A stretch of 18,899 nt of DNA from Pseudomonadota bacterium. Lineage in GTDB: Bacteria; Pseudomonadota; Gammaproteobacteria; Pseudomonadales; Pseudomonadaceae. The stretch lies in NCBI GenBank assembly GCA_023388335.1, contig JAEWGL010000082.1, positions 1 through 18,899 on the forward strand, given 5' to 3'. A program made the position numbers and the translations under genes. The notes beneath the pieces were generated by a model, which saw nothing but the letters and a program-made list of their open reading frames with translations, did not search any database and was not told the origin of the DNA. This document shows, one piece after another, positions 9,005-15,999 of this stretch; the first letter of the stretch is position 1; every line of letters begins with the position of its first letter.

Positions 9005-10006
9005 TCAGGCAGTCGCCTTGTCGTCCTTCTTAAGACTTGCAGGCGGCCAGTTGTCGAGGCGCATGCCGAGGGACAGACCACGGGAAGCCAGAACGTCCTT
9101 GATTTCGGTCAGGGACTTCTTGCCCAGGTTCGGAGTTTTCAACAGCTCTACTTCGGTACGCTGAATCAGGTCGCCGATGTAGTAGATGTTCTCCGCCTTG
9201 AGGCAGTTGGCCGAACGTACGGTCAGTTCCAGATCGTCAACCGGGCGCAGCAGGATCGGGTCGATCTCGTCTTCCTGCTCCACAACCACTGGTTCGCTGT
9301 CGCCTTTGAGGTCGACGAACGCAGCGAGCTGCTGTTGCAGGATGGTCGCGGCACGACGGATGGCCTCTTCAGGGTCCAGGGTACCGTTGGTCTCCAGATC
9401 GATGACCAGCTTGTCCAGGTTGGTACGCTGTTCGACACGGGCGTTTTCCACCACGTAGGCGATACGACGTACCGGGCTGAACGAAGCATCCAGCTGCAAA
9501 CGACCGATGCTGCGGCTTTCGTCTTCGTCGCTTTGACGCGAGTCGGCCGGCTCATAACCACGACCACGAGCTACGGTGAGCTTCATGTTCAGGGCGCCGT
9601 TGGACGCCAGGTTAGCGATTACGTGATCGGGGTTGACGATCTCGACATCGTGATCCAGCTGAATATCGGCAGCGGTAACCACCCCCGAACCCTTTTTCGA
9701 CAAGGTCAGCGTAACTTCGTCACGACCGTGCAGCTTGATAGCGAGGCCCTTGAGGTTCAACAGGATTTCAATGACATCTTCCTGTACACCTTCGATCGCG
9801 GAGTACTCATGGAGTACACCGTCGATCTCGGCCTCGACTACTGCACAGCCAGGCATGGAGGACAACAGGATGCGGCGCAGCGCGTTGCCCAGGGTATGGC
9901 CGAAGCCACGCTCGAGAGGCTCGAGCGTGATCTTGGCGCGGGTCGGACTGACAACCTGCACATCAATGTGGCGGGGTGTCAGGAACTCATTTACCGAAAT
10001 CTGCAT
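9005..10006 (-). CDS. rpoA: RNA polymerase subunit alpha
   Basis: The alpha dimer nucleates RNA polymerase assembly and its C-terminal domain contacts UP elements and activators. The 333-residue product compares with 329 in E. coli. Residues 1 to about 235 form the assembly domain (LGNALRRILLSSMPGCA is the conserved dimerisation helix). A short acidic linker follows (VVEQEDEIDP). The C-terminal domain has RSANCLKAENIYYIGDL and TPNLGKKSLTEIKDVL, which hold the DNA-contacting residues equivalent to E. coli R265, N268, C269, G296, K298 and S299. AGGT lies eight bases before the ATG. It sits between rpsD (22-base gap) and rplQ. Nothing unusual is seen. Confidence 0.99.
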   Translation of the reverse strand: MQISVNEFLTPRHIDVQVVSPTRAKITLEPLERGFGHTLGNALRRILLSSMPGCAVVEAEIDGVLHEYSAIEGVQEDVIEILLNLKGLAIKLHGRDEVTLTLSKKGSGVVTAADIQLDHDVEIVNPDHVIANLASNGALNMKLTVARGRGYEPADSRQSDEDESRSIGRLQLDASFSPVRRIAYVVENARVEQRTNLDKLVIDLETNGTLDPEEAIRRAATILQQQLAAFVDLKGDSEPVVVEQEDEIDPILLRPVDDLELTVRSANCLKAENIYYIGDLIQRTEVELLKTPNLGKKSLTEIKDVLASRGLSLGMRLDNWPPASLKKDDKATA

Positions 10007-10028
10007 GGATGCACCTATTTTCTAGCCC

Positions 10029-10649
10029 TTACTTGGAGTAGAGCTCGACAATCAGGTTTTCGTTGATGTCGGCGGACAGGTCGCTGCGAGCAGGAACGTT
10101 CTTGAAAACGCCCGACTTCTTGGCAGTATCCACGTCTACCCACTCAACGCGGCCACGCTGGGCGCACAGTTCAAGGGCTTGAACAATGCGCAGCTGGCTC
10201 GACGACTTCTCGCGAACCGCGACCACGTCACCCGGACGAACTTGGTAGGATGGAATGTTTACAGTTTTACCGTTGATGCTGATCGCTTTGTGCGAAACCA
10301 GCTGACGGGATTCGGCGCGAGTCGAACCGAAGCCCATACGGTAAACGACGTTATCCAGACGGCACTCGAGCAGTTGCAGCAGGTTCTCACCGGTAGCGCC
10401 CTTCTTGGAGGCCGCTGCCTTGTAGTAACCGCTGAACTGACGCTCCAGAACACCGTAGATACGACGAACTTTCTGTTTCTCGCGCAGCTGGGTACCGTAG
10501 TCGGACTGACGGCCACGGCGTTGGCCGTGGATACCTGGGGCTGCTTCGATGTTGCACTTCGATTCCAGAGCGCGTACGCCACTCTTCAGGAACAGATCGG
10601 TGCCTTCACGACGAGACAGTTTGCATTTTGGACCAATGTAACGTGCCAT
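10029..10649 (-). CDS. rpsD: 30S ribosomal protein S4
   Basis: S4 is a primary 16S rRNA binder that nucleates assembly of the 30S body, and it is the known translational repressor of the alpha operon in E. coli. The 206-residue length equals that of E. coli. The N terminus MARYIGPKCKLSRREGTDLF is typical. Only two cysteines (C9, C32) lie in the N-terminal region, so this is the zinc-free form. The S4 RNA-binding domain lies in the middle, with RLDNVVYRMGFGSTRAESRQ just before it. AGGAG stands nine bases ahead of the ATG. The gene follows rpsK by 15 bases. Confidence 0.99.
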   Translation of the reverse strand: MARYIGPKCKLSRREGTDLFLKSGVRALESKCNIEAAPGIHGQRRGRQSDYGTQLREKQKVRRIYGVLERQFSGYYKAAASKKGATGENLLQLLECRLDNVVYRMGFGSTRAESRQLVSHKAISINGKTVNIPSYQVRPGDVVAVREKSSSQLRIVQALELCAQRGRVEWVDVDTAKKSGVFKNVPARSDLSADINENLIVELYSK

Positions 10650-10664
10650 TTATCTGTCTCCTGA

Positions 10665-11054
10665 TTACACGCGGCGCTTCTTCGGCGGACGGCACCCGTT
10701 ATGCGGGATTGGCGTCACGTCGGTGATGCTGGCGATCTTATAGCCACAGCCGTTCAAAGCACGAACAGCCGACTCACGACCTGGACCTGGACCCTTGACG
10801 TTGACGTCGAGGTTCTTCAGACCGTATTCCAGCGCAGCTTGACCAGCACGCTCAGCAGCGATCTGGGCTGCGAACGGGGTGGACTTGCGCGAACCACGGA
10901 AACCCGAACCACCGGAGGTAGCCCAGGACAACGCGTTGCCCTGACGGTCGGTGATGGTCACGATGGTGTTGTTGAAAGACGCGTGGATGTGGGCGATGCC
11001 ATCAACCACTGTCTTTTTGACTTTCTTACGAGGACGAGCAGCAGGTTTTGCCAT
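10665..11054 (-). CDS. rpsK: 30S ribosomal protein S11
   Basis: S11 lies on the platform of the 30S subunit and interacts with the Shine-Dalgarno helix region. The 129-residue product equals the E. coli length. It has a basic N-terminal tail (RPRKKVKKTV), the core GIAHIHASFNNTIVTITD, the GPGPGRESAVRAL loop and the basic end HNGCRPPKKRRV. AGGAA lies eight bases before the ATG. It follows rpsM by 30 bases in the alpha operon. Confidence 0.99.
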   Translation of the reverse strand: MAKPAARPRKKVKKTVVDGIAHIHASFNNTIVTITDRQGNALSWATSGGSGFRGSRKSTPFAAQIAAERAGQAALEYGLKNLDVNVKGPGPGRESAVRALNGCGYKIASITDVTPIPHNGCRPPKKRRV

Positions 11055-11084
11055 GTCTATATTCCTGTCGATTCGCTGGTGCGA

Positions 11085-11441
11085 TTACTTGCGGATCGGC
11101 TTGCGCGGACCTTTACGGGTACGGGCATTGGTCTTGGTACGCTGACCGCGAACCGGCAGACCCCGACGATGGCGCAGACCGCGGTAGCAGCCCAGGTCCA
11201 TCAAACGCTTGATTTTCATGTTGACGTCACGACGCAGGTCACCTTCAGTGGTGAACTTCGCGACTTCGCCACGCAGCTGTTCAATCTGCTCGTCGCTCAG
11301 ATCCTTGATCTTAGCGGCTGGGTTGACACCAGCGTCTGCACAGATCTTCTGTGCAGTTGTGCGACCAACACCGTAGATGTAGGTCAGCGAGATAACAGTG
11401 TGCTTGTTATCTGGAATGTTAACGCCTGCAATACGGGCCAT
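11085..11441 (-). CDS. rpsM: 30S ribosomal protein S13
   Basis: S13 is in the 30S head and contacts the P-site tRNA and bridges to the 50S subunit. The 118-residue product compares with 118 in E. coli. It opens MARIAGVNIPDNKHTVISLT, has the helix-turn-helix region IYGVGRTTAQKIC, and ends in the basic extension TRKGPRKPIRK that reaches tRNA. GGAG lies nine bases before the ATG. It is the first gene of the alpha operon, behind the promoter described at 11501-11529. Its leader is where S4 feedback would act by analogy with E. coli. Confidence 0.99.
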   Translation of the reverse strand: MARIAGVNIPDNKHTVISLTYIYGVGRTTAQKICADAGVNPAAKIKDLSDEQIEQLRGEVAKFTTEGDLRRDVNMKIKRLMDLGCYRGLRHRRGLPVRGQRTKTNARTRKGPRKPIRK

Positions 11442-11494
11442 TCAGTGGGACTCCAATTGACAGCTACCTACGCCCCGGAAGCCAAGAAATAGGG
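11442..11494 (-). promoter_or_regulatory. Alpha-operon leader (possible S4 feedback site)
   Basis: This is the presumed 5' untranslated region of the rpsM message, about 50 bases. A CGCCC/GGGCG stem can form near its start. In E. coli an S4-binding pseudoknot lies in the equivalent but longer leader. I could not confirm a matching pseudoknot, so the regulatory role is inference from position. Confidence 0.3.
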
Positions 11495-11500
11495 CGCGAG

Positions 11501-11529
11501 ATAATATCGCTGTAGAAACAAATAATCAA
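11501..11529 (-). promoter_or_regulatory. Alpha-operon promoter
   Basis: On the minus strand TTGATT (11524-11529), exactly 17 bases and TATTAT (11501-11506) form a good sigma70 promoter. The start would be near 11494. The -35 box shares its last two bases on the plus strand (11528-11529) with the foot of the hairpin after rpmJ. Confidence 0.7.
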
Positions 11530-11555
11530 CCCAGCAGCACACTAGCTGCTGGGTT
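11528..11555 (-). terminator. Hairpin at the end of the spc operon
   Basis: A perfect 10-bp stem (AACCCAGCAG / CTGCTGGGTT) has an 8-base loop and begins 17 bases after the rpmJ stop. On the minus strand it is followed by GATTATTTGTTT rather than a clean U-run, so termination may be partial and the hairpin may instead stabilise the message end. Confidence 0.6.
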
Positions 11556-11572
11556 TGAAGCGCAAATCACAC

Positions 11573-11689
11573 TCAGCCTTGGCGCTGCTTGTGACGCGGT
11601 TCCGCGCTGCAGATCACTCGCACGACGCCTTCGCGGCGAATAATCTTGCAGTTACGGCACAGCTTTTTCACCGATGCACGAACTTTCAT
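11573..11689 (-). CDS. rpmJ: 50S ribosomal protein L36 (zinc-binding form)
   Basis: L36 is the smallest 50S protein, with 38 residues here as is usual. The sequence starts [19 protein letters not shown] and ends EPRHKQRQG. Its zinc-ribbon ligands are complete: C11, C14, C27 and H33, so it is the zinc-containing (C+) type. GGAG lies seven bases ahead of the ATG (AGGAGTTGGTG-ATG). It follows secY by 28 bases and closes the spc operon. It is too short for most open-frame scans but its identity is clear. Confidence 0.97.
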
Positions 11690-11717
11690 CACCAACTCCT
11701 CGAACCTTAGGGGCCAA

Positions 11718-13049
11718 TCAGCGCAGCAGACCGCTGCCGCCATAGCCTTTCAGGTTGGCTTTCTTCATCAGGGATTCGTACTGGTGCGAAACGAGGTGCG
11801 ATTGTACTTGGGACATGAAGTCCATCACAACCACTACCACGATCAGCAACGAGGTCCCGCCAAGGTAGAACGGAACGTTTGCAGCCACCACCAGGAACTG
11901 GGGGAGCAGGCACACGGCCGTCATGTATAGAGCACCGAACATGGTCAAACGGGTCAGAACGCCATCAATGTAGCGCGCCGACTGCTCGCCAGGACGGATA
12001 CCCGGAATAAAGGCACCGGACTTCTTCAGGTTTTCCGCTACGTCTTTCGGATTGAACATCAACGCCGTATAGAAGAAGCAGAAGAAAATGATCCCTGCAC
12101 TAAACAGCAGAATGTTCAACGGCTGACCAGGAGCGATCGACTGCGAGATGTCCTGCAACCAGCCCATACCTTCGGACTGACCGAACCAGGCACCCAGCGA
12201 AGCCGGGAACAGCAGAATGCTGCTCGCGAAGATGGCCGGGATGACCCCTGCCATGTTCACTTTAAGCGGCAAGTGGCTGGTCTGCGCAGCGAAAACCTTG
12301 CGGCCTTGCTGACGCTTGGCGTAGTGAACGGCGATACGACGCTGACCACGCTCGATGAACACCACAAAACCGATAATCGCTACTGCCAGCAAACCGATCG
12401 CGACCAGGGCGAAAATGTTGATATCGCCTGTGCGTGCAGACTCGAAAGACTGCCCGATTGCTCTCGGAAGACCGGCAACGATACCTGCGAAGATCAACAT
12501 CGAGATACCGTTGCCCACACCGCGCTCGGTGATCTGCTCGCCCAGCCACATCATGAACATCGCGCCGGCCACGAAGGTGGTGACAGCGACGAAATGGAAG
12601 CCAAGGTCTGCAGAAAACGCCACGCCCTGACCGGCCAGACCAATGGACATGCCAATGGCCTGGACCAGCGCCAGGATAACGGTGCCGTAGCGGGTGTACT
12701 GGCTGATCTTGCGACGGCCAGCTTCACCTTCCTTCTTCAACTGCTCCAGCTGTGGGCTGACAGCGGTCATGAGCTGCATGATGATCGATGCCGAAATGTA
12801 CGGCATGATCCCCAGTGCAAAGATGCTCATGCGCTCCAGCGCACCGCCGGAAAACATGTTGAACAAGCTAAGAATGGTCCCCTCATTCTGCCGGAACAGT
12901 TCCGCCAGCCGGTCCGGGTTGATGCCTGGTACTGGGATATGCGCGCCTATCCGATAGACGATGATCGCCAGGAACAGAAAACGCAGACGAGCCCAGAGTT
13001 CAGACATCCCGCCCTTGCCGAGCGAAGAGAGAGCACCTTGCTTAGCCAT
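11718..13049 (-). CDS. secY: Preprotein translocase channel subunit SecY
   Basis: SecY forms the protein-conducting channel of the SecYEG translocon in the inner membrane, used for both secretion and membrane insertion. The 443-residue length equals that of E. coli. Ten hydrophobic segments can be followed, the first near residues 24-42. The plug region after [20 protein letters not shown] and the conserved cytoplasmic loop with [17 protein letters not shown] (the SecA and ribosome contact, equivalent to E. coli R357) are present. The ATG touches the rplO stop codon directly (TAA-ATG), and GAGGAA within the last rplO codons serves as ribosome-binding site. This implies translational coupling to L15. 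Confidence 0.99.
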
Positions 13050-13484
13050 TTATTCCTCGAATTTGCCGCCAGCTGCTTCGATAGCCGCACGCGCACCCTT
13101 GGTGGCTGCGATACCCTTGATGGTGACCGCGCGAGTAACTTCGCCGGACAGCATGATTTTCACACGCTGTACGTTTTGGTTAATCACGTTGGCATCCTTG
13201 AGGGATTGCACGGTGACAACGTCGCCTTCCACTTTGGCCAGCTCGGACAGACGCACTTCTGCGCGGTCCATGGCTTTCAGGGAAACGAAGCCGAATTTCG
13301 GCAGACGACGGTGCAGCGGCTGTTGACCGCCTTCGAAGCCCGGAGCAATGGTGCCACCGGAACGGGAGGTCTGACCTTTGTGGCCGCGGCCACCAGTCTT
13401 ACCCAAACCGCTACCGATACCACGGCCCGGACGATGCTTCTCGCGACGGGAACCCGGCGCTGGACTCAGATCATTGAGTTTCAT
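13050..13484 (-). CDS. rplO: 50S ribosomal protein L15
   Basis: L15 is a 50S assembly protein with an extended Gly/Arg-rich N terminus. The 144-residue product equals the E. coli length. It starts MKLNDLSPAPGSRREKHRPG, followed by SGLGKTGGRGHKGQ and then the globular part. The ATG is three bases after the rpmD stop, with GAGGG in the end of rpmD. The stop codon abuts the secY start with no gap. Confidence 0.99.
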   Translation of the reverse strand: MKLNDLSPAPGSRREKHRPGRGIGSGLGKTGGRGHKGQTSRSGGTIAPGFEGGQQPLHRRLPKFGFVSLKAMDRAEVRLSELAKVEGDVVTVQSLKDANVINQNVQRVKIMLSGEVTRAVTIKGIAATKGARAAIEAAGGKFEE

Positions 13485-13487
13485 CGA

Positions 13488-13664
13488 TTAACCCTCGACG
13501 CGCAGCATGTAGTAAGCCTTGTTGATCATCCCGCGATTCTCGGGAGTATCCAGGACTTCTACAGTGTGACCGATGCGACGCAGACCCAGGCCTTTAACAC
13601 ACAGTTTGTGGTTAGGCAGGCGGCCGGCGGTGCTTTTGATCAGCGTTACTTTAACGGTTGCCAT
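13488..13664 (-). CDS. rpmD: 50S ribosomal protein L30
   Basis: L30 is a small 50S protein. The frame gives 58 residues (59 in E. coli), beginning MATVKVTLIKSTAGRLPNHK and ending NKAYYMLRVEG. The L30 signature KGLGLRRIGHTVEV is present. It begins two bases after the rpsE stop, with GAGGAG inside the last rpsE codons, and ends three bases before rplO. The position between rpsE and rplO is the standard spc-operon order. Confidence 0.98.
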   Translation of the reverse strand: MATVKVTLIKSTAGRLPNHKLCVKGLGLRRIGHTVEVLDTPENRGMINKAYYMLRVEG

Positions 13665-13666
13665 GA

Positions 13667-14167
13667 TCAGATGATCTCCTCAACGCTCTTGCCGCGCTTG
13701 GCAGCAATGGATTCAGGAGATTGCATGGCTTTCAGACCCTTGAAGGTGGCATGAACCACGTTCACTGGGTTGGTCGAACCGTAGCACTTGGCCAGAACGT
13801 TCTGAACGCCAGCAACTTCCAGGACAGCACGCATTGCGCCACCGGCGATGATACCGGTACCGTCGGAGGCAGGCTGCATGTAAACCTTCGAGGCGCCGTG
13901 GGCAGCCTTGGTGGCGTACTGCAGGGTGGTGCCCTTCAGGTCAACCTGGATCATGTTGCGACGGGCAGCTTCCATGGCTTTCTGGATCGCGGCGGGTACT
14001 TCGCGCGACTTGCCACGGCCGAAGCCGACACGGCCCTTGCCATCACCTACCACGGTCAACGCGGTGAAGGTGAAGATACGGCCGCCTTTAACGGTTTTTG
14101 CAACGCGGTTAACTTGAACCAGCTTCTCAATGTAGCCTTCGTCGCGCTTTTGGTCGTTATTTGCCAT
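13667..14167 (-). CDS. rpsE: 30S ribosomal protein S5
   Basis: S5 helps keep translational accuracy and forms part of the mRNA entry channel. The 166-residue product compares with 167 in E. coli. The N-terminal double-stranded-RNA-binding-like domain includes VKGGRIFTFTALTVVGDGKG and VGFGRGKSREVPAA, the loop where spectinomycin-resistance changes occur in E. coli. The C-terminal domain has GTGIIAGGAMRAVLE. The ATG is three bases after the rplR stop, with GGAG about ten bases upstream. Confidence 0.99.
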   Translation of the reverse strand: MANNDQKRDEGYIEKLVQVNRVAKTVKGGRIFTFTALTVVGDGKGRVGFGRGKSREVPAAIQKAMEAARRNMIQVDLKGTTLQYATKAAHGASKVYMQPASDGTGIIAGGAMRAVLEVAGVQNVLAKCYGSTNPVNVVHATFKGLKAMQSPESIAAKRGKSVEEII

Positions 14168-14170
14168 AAC

Positions 14171-14521
14171 TTAGAACTCCAGCCCGCCTTCACGAGCAGC
14201 ATCAGCCAGCGCCTTGACGCGGCCGTGGTACTTGAAGCCAGAACGGTCGAAAGCAACTTGAGAAACGCCAGCGGCTTTCGCACGCTCGGCTACCAGCTTG
14301 CCAACCTTAGTGGCCGCGTCGATGTTGCCGGTGGCACCATCACGCAGTTCTTTGTCCAAGGTCGAGGCGCTTGCCAAAACCTTGCTGCCGTCGGCCGAAA
14401 TGACCTGGGCATAGATGTGCTGCGAAGAGCGGAACACGCAGAGACGCACGACTTCGAGTTCGTGCATTTTCAGACGTGCTTTGCGAGCGCGACGCAGTCG
14501 AGTAACTTTTTTGTCGGTCAT
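14171..14521 (-). CDS. rplR: 50S ribosomal protein L18
   Basis: L18 binds 5S rRNA in the central protuberance together with L5 and L25. The 116-residue product compares with 117 in E. coli. It opens with a basic stretch (KKVTRLRRARKARLKM) and has the conserved RLCVFRSSQHIYAQVI and VAFDRSGFKYHGRVKALADA. The ribosome-binding site is weak (AGGGCC close to the rplF stop, ten bases away), suggesting initiation by ribosomes arriving from rplF. Confidence 0.99.
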   Translation of the reverse strand: MTDKKVTRLRRARKARLKMHELEVVRLCVFRSSQHIYAQVISADGSKVLASASTLDKELRDGATGNIDAATKVGKLVAERAKAAGVSQVAFDRSGFKYHGRVKALADAAREGGLEF

Positions 14522-14531
14522 TTGCTAGGCC

Positions 14532-15065
14532 CTACTTCTTCTTGGCTTCTTTACGACGGACTACTTCGTCCGCGTAACGCACACCCTTGCCTTTGTAAGG
14601 CTCTGGCGGACGGAAGTCGCGGATTTCAGCGGCCACCTGACCAACCAGCTGCTTGTCGATACCCTTGATCAGGATATCGGTCTGGCTTGGGGTCTCAGCG
14701 GTGATACCGGCTGGCAGTTCGTAGTCCACTGGATGCGAGAAGCCGAGAGCCAGGTTGAGCACGGTGCCCTTGGCTTGCGCCTTGTAACCAACACCGACCA
14801 GCTGGAGCTTGCGCTCGAAGCCTTGGCTTACGCCCTGGACCATGTTGTTTACCAGGGCACGGGTAGTACCGGCCATGGCACGAGCTTGCTGGTCACCATT
14901 GCGAGCAACGAAGCGCAGCTCGCCGGACTCTTCGGTAACTTCAACAGAGGTGTGAACGTTCAGTTCGAGAGCGCCCTTGGCACCCTTCACCGAAAGCAGC
15001 TGACCGGCGAATTTGACTTCGACCCCGGCTGGCAGCTTAACGGGGTTCTTAGCGACGCGAGACAT
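14532..15065 (-). CDS. rplF: 50S ribosomal protein L6
   Basis: L6 lies near the GTPase-associated centre of the 50S subunit. The 177-residue length equals that of E. coli. Two repeated domains are visible, with GVSQGFERKLQLVGVGYKAQ at the middle and the L6 signature PPEPYKGKGVRYADE near the end, followed by a basic tail. A strong AGGGGGG ribosome-binding site overlaps the end of rpsH; the gap to rpsH is 12 bases. Confidence 0.99.
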   Translation of the reverse strand: MSRVAKNPVKLPAGVEVKFAGQLLSVKGAKGALELNVHTSVEVTEESGELRFVARNGDQQARAMAGTTRALVNNMVQGVSQGFERKLQLVGVGYKAQAKGTVLNLALGFSHPVDYELPAGITAETPSQTDILIKGIDKQLVGQVAAEIRDFRPPEPYKGKGVRYADEVVRRKEAKKK

Positions 15066-15077
15066 GCTTATCCCCCC

Positions 15078-15470
15078 TTAGAACACTGTGCACAGAACTT
15101 CGCCGCCGACACCGGCAGCGCGCGCAGCGCGATCAGTCATCACACCTTTGCTGGTGGTGACAATAGACACGCCCAGACCGCCACGTACTTTCGGCAGGTC
15201 AGAGACGGACTTGTACTGGCGCAGGCCTGGACGGCTGGTGCGCTTCAGTTCCTCGATGACCGGACGGCCTTCGAAGTACTTCAGTTCGATCGACAGGGAC
15301 GGCTTGACTTCACTGCTGACCTGATAGCCGGCGATGTAGCCTTCGTCTTTGAGAACTTTTGCTACCGCAACCTTCAGAGTCGAAGAAGGCATGCTTACGA
15401 CGGACTTTTCAGCCATCTGGGCATTACGGATGCGAGTTAGCATGTCCGCTAACGGGTCCTGCATACTCAT
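15078..15470 (-). CDS. rpsH: 30S ribosomal protein S8
   Basis: S8 binds helix 21 of 16S rRNA and is the known feedback repressor of the spc operon in E. coli, where it binds near the rplX-rplE junction. The 130-residue length equals that of E. coli. It begins MSMQDPLADMLTRIRNAQMA and has the C-terminal signature STSKGVMTDRAARAAGVGGE. AGGAGC lies ten bases before the ATG. It is separated from rpsN by an unusually long 210-base gap with several hairpins, so its expression could be set apart from that of the genes before it. Confidence 0.99.
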   Translation of the reverse strand: MSMQDPLADMLTRIRNAQMAEKSVVSMPSSTLKVAVAKVLKDEGYIAGYQVSSEVKPSLSIELKYFEGRPVIEELKRTSRPGLRQYKSVSDLPKVRGGLGVSIVTTSKGVMTDRAARAAGVGGEVLCTVF

Positions 15471-15538
15471 GGGCTAGATGCTCCTGATACAAGAAATATT
15501 AGCCTTGCGGCTATAACAACCACCCAAGCGGGCAGGTC

Positions 15539-15565
15539 AAAAAAACCCGGGCTCAGGTGAGCCGG
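15539..15565 (-). terminator. Terminator-like hairpin inside the spc operon
   Basis: On the minus strand CCGGCTC, a four-base loop ACCT and GAGCCCGG (one bulged C) form a GC-rich stem that ends in G and seven Ts (15545-15539). By form it is an intrinsic terminator, though rpsH to secY lie beyond it. It may act as an attenuator rather than a full stop. Confidence 0.65.
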
Positions 15566-15580
15566 TCATTCTAGACACAT

Positions 15581-15624
15581 CGCAGAAACGAAACAAGCCC
15601 CACGAGGGGGCTTGTTTCGCTGCG
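15581..15624 (-). repeat. Long inverted repeat between rpsN and rpsH
   Basis: CGAAACAAGCCCC (15589-15601) and its perfect complement (15607-15619) flank a 5-base loop. Beyond it CGCAG (15581-15585) pairs with CTGCG (15620-15624), leaving a three-base bulge, for 18 bp in all. It may slow RNA polymerase, shield the rpsN message end or be a processing site. Confidence 0.75.
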
Positions 15625-15680
15625 AGGTCACCGGTGGTCGGAAGATTTCCCCCCTTCCACCGGGGCCACGCCAGCGGGAA

Positions 15681-15986
15681 TTACCAGCTGGCCTTGACCA
15701 GACCTGGTACGTCACCGCGCATTGCAGCTTGACGCAGCATGTTACGGCCGAGGCCGAACTTGCGGTAGACGCCGTGCGGACGACCGGTCAGGCGGCAGCG
15801 GTTACGCAGACGAGCAGGGCTCGCGTCACGTGGTTGCTTCTGCAGGGCGACAACGGCGGCGAAACGCTCTTCAGGAGAGGCGTTCAGGTCGACGATGGTC
15901 GCTTTCAGCTCGGCACGCTTCTTGGCGTACTTGGCTACCGTGAGCTGACGCTTCAGCTCGCGGTTTTTCATGCTCTTCTTGGCCAT
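15681..15986 (-). CDS. rpsN: 30S ribosomal protein S14 (zinc-free form)
   Basis: S14 sits in the 30S head. The 101-residue product equals the E. coli length and is the long, zinc-independent form: the C-terminal region RLRNRCRLTGRPHGVYRKFG has one cysteine instead of the CxxC...CxxC of the short form. The start MAKKSMKNRELKRQ has GGAGTAGG just upstream. A longer in-frame extension reaching into rplE is rejected. It follows rplE by 13 bases. Confidence 0.99.
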   Translation of the reverse strand: MAKKSMKNRELKRQLTVAKYAKKRAELKATIVDLNASPEERFAAVVALQKQPRDASPARLRNRCRLTGRPHGVYRKFGLGRNMLRQAAMRGDVPGLVKASW

Positions 15987-15999
15987 TTTCCTACTCCAA

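Larger units (their letters stand above)
15471..15680 (-). promoter_or_regulatory. rpsN-rpsH intergenic regulatory region with tandem hairpins
   Basis: No gene of normal size lies here. In transcription order (minus strand) it can form five structures. First, CCGGTGG/CCACCGG (15657-15663 with 15631-15637). Second, a long hairpin with CGCAG/CTGCG outer pairs and a perfect 13-bp inner stem (15581-15624). Third, a terminator-like hairpin (15539-15565). Fourth, a small ACC..CCC/GGG.GGT stem (15519-15537). Fifth, TAGCC-GCAA-GGCTA with a GNRA tetraloop (15500-15513), just before the rpsH ribosome-binding site (15480-15485). TTGACC immediately follows the U-run of the third hairpin and could be a -35 box, but no good -10 stands at 16-18 bases. 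Role is inferred. Confidence 0.6.

Noticed and set aside
12273..13754. Open frame of 493 codons on the plus strand across secY, rplO, rpmD and the end of rpsE
   Set aside because: It runs antisense through four conserved genes, has no ribosome-binding site and shows no recognisable domain.
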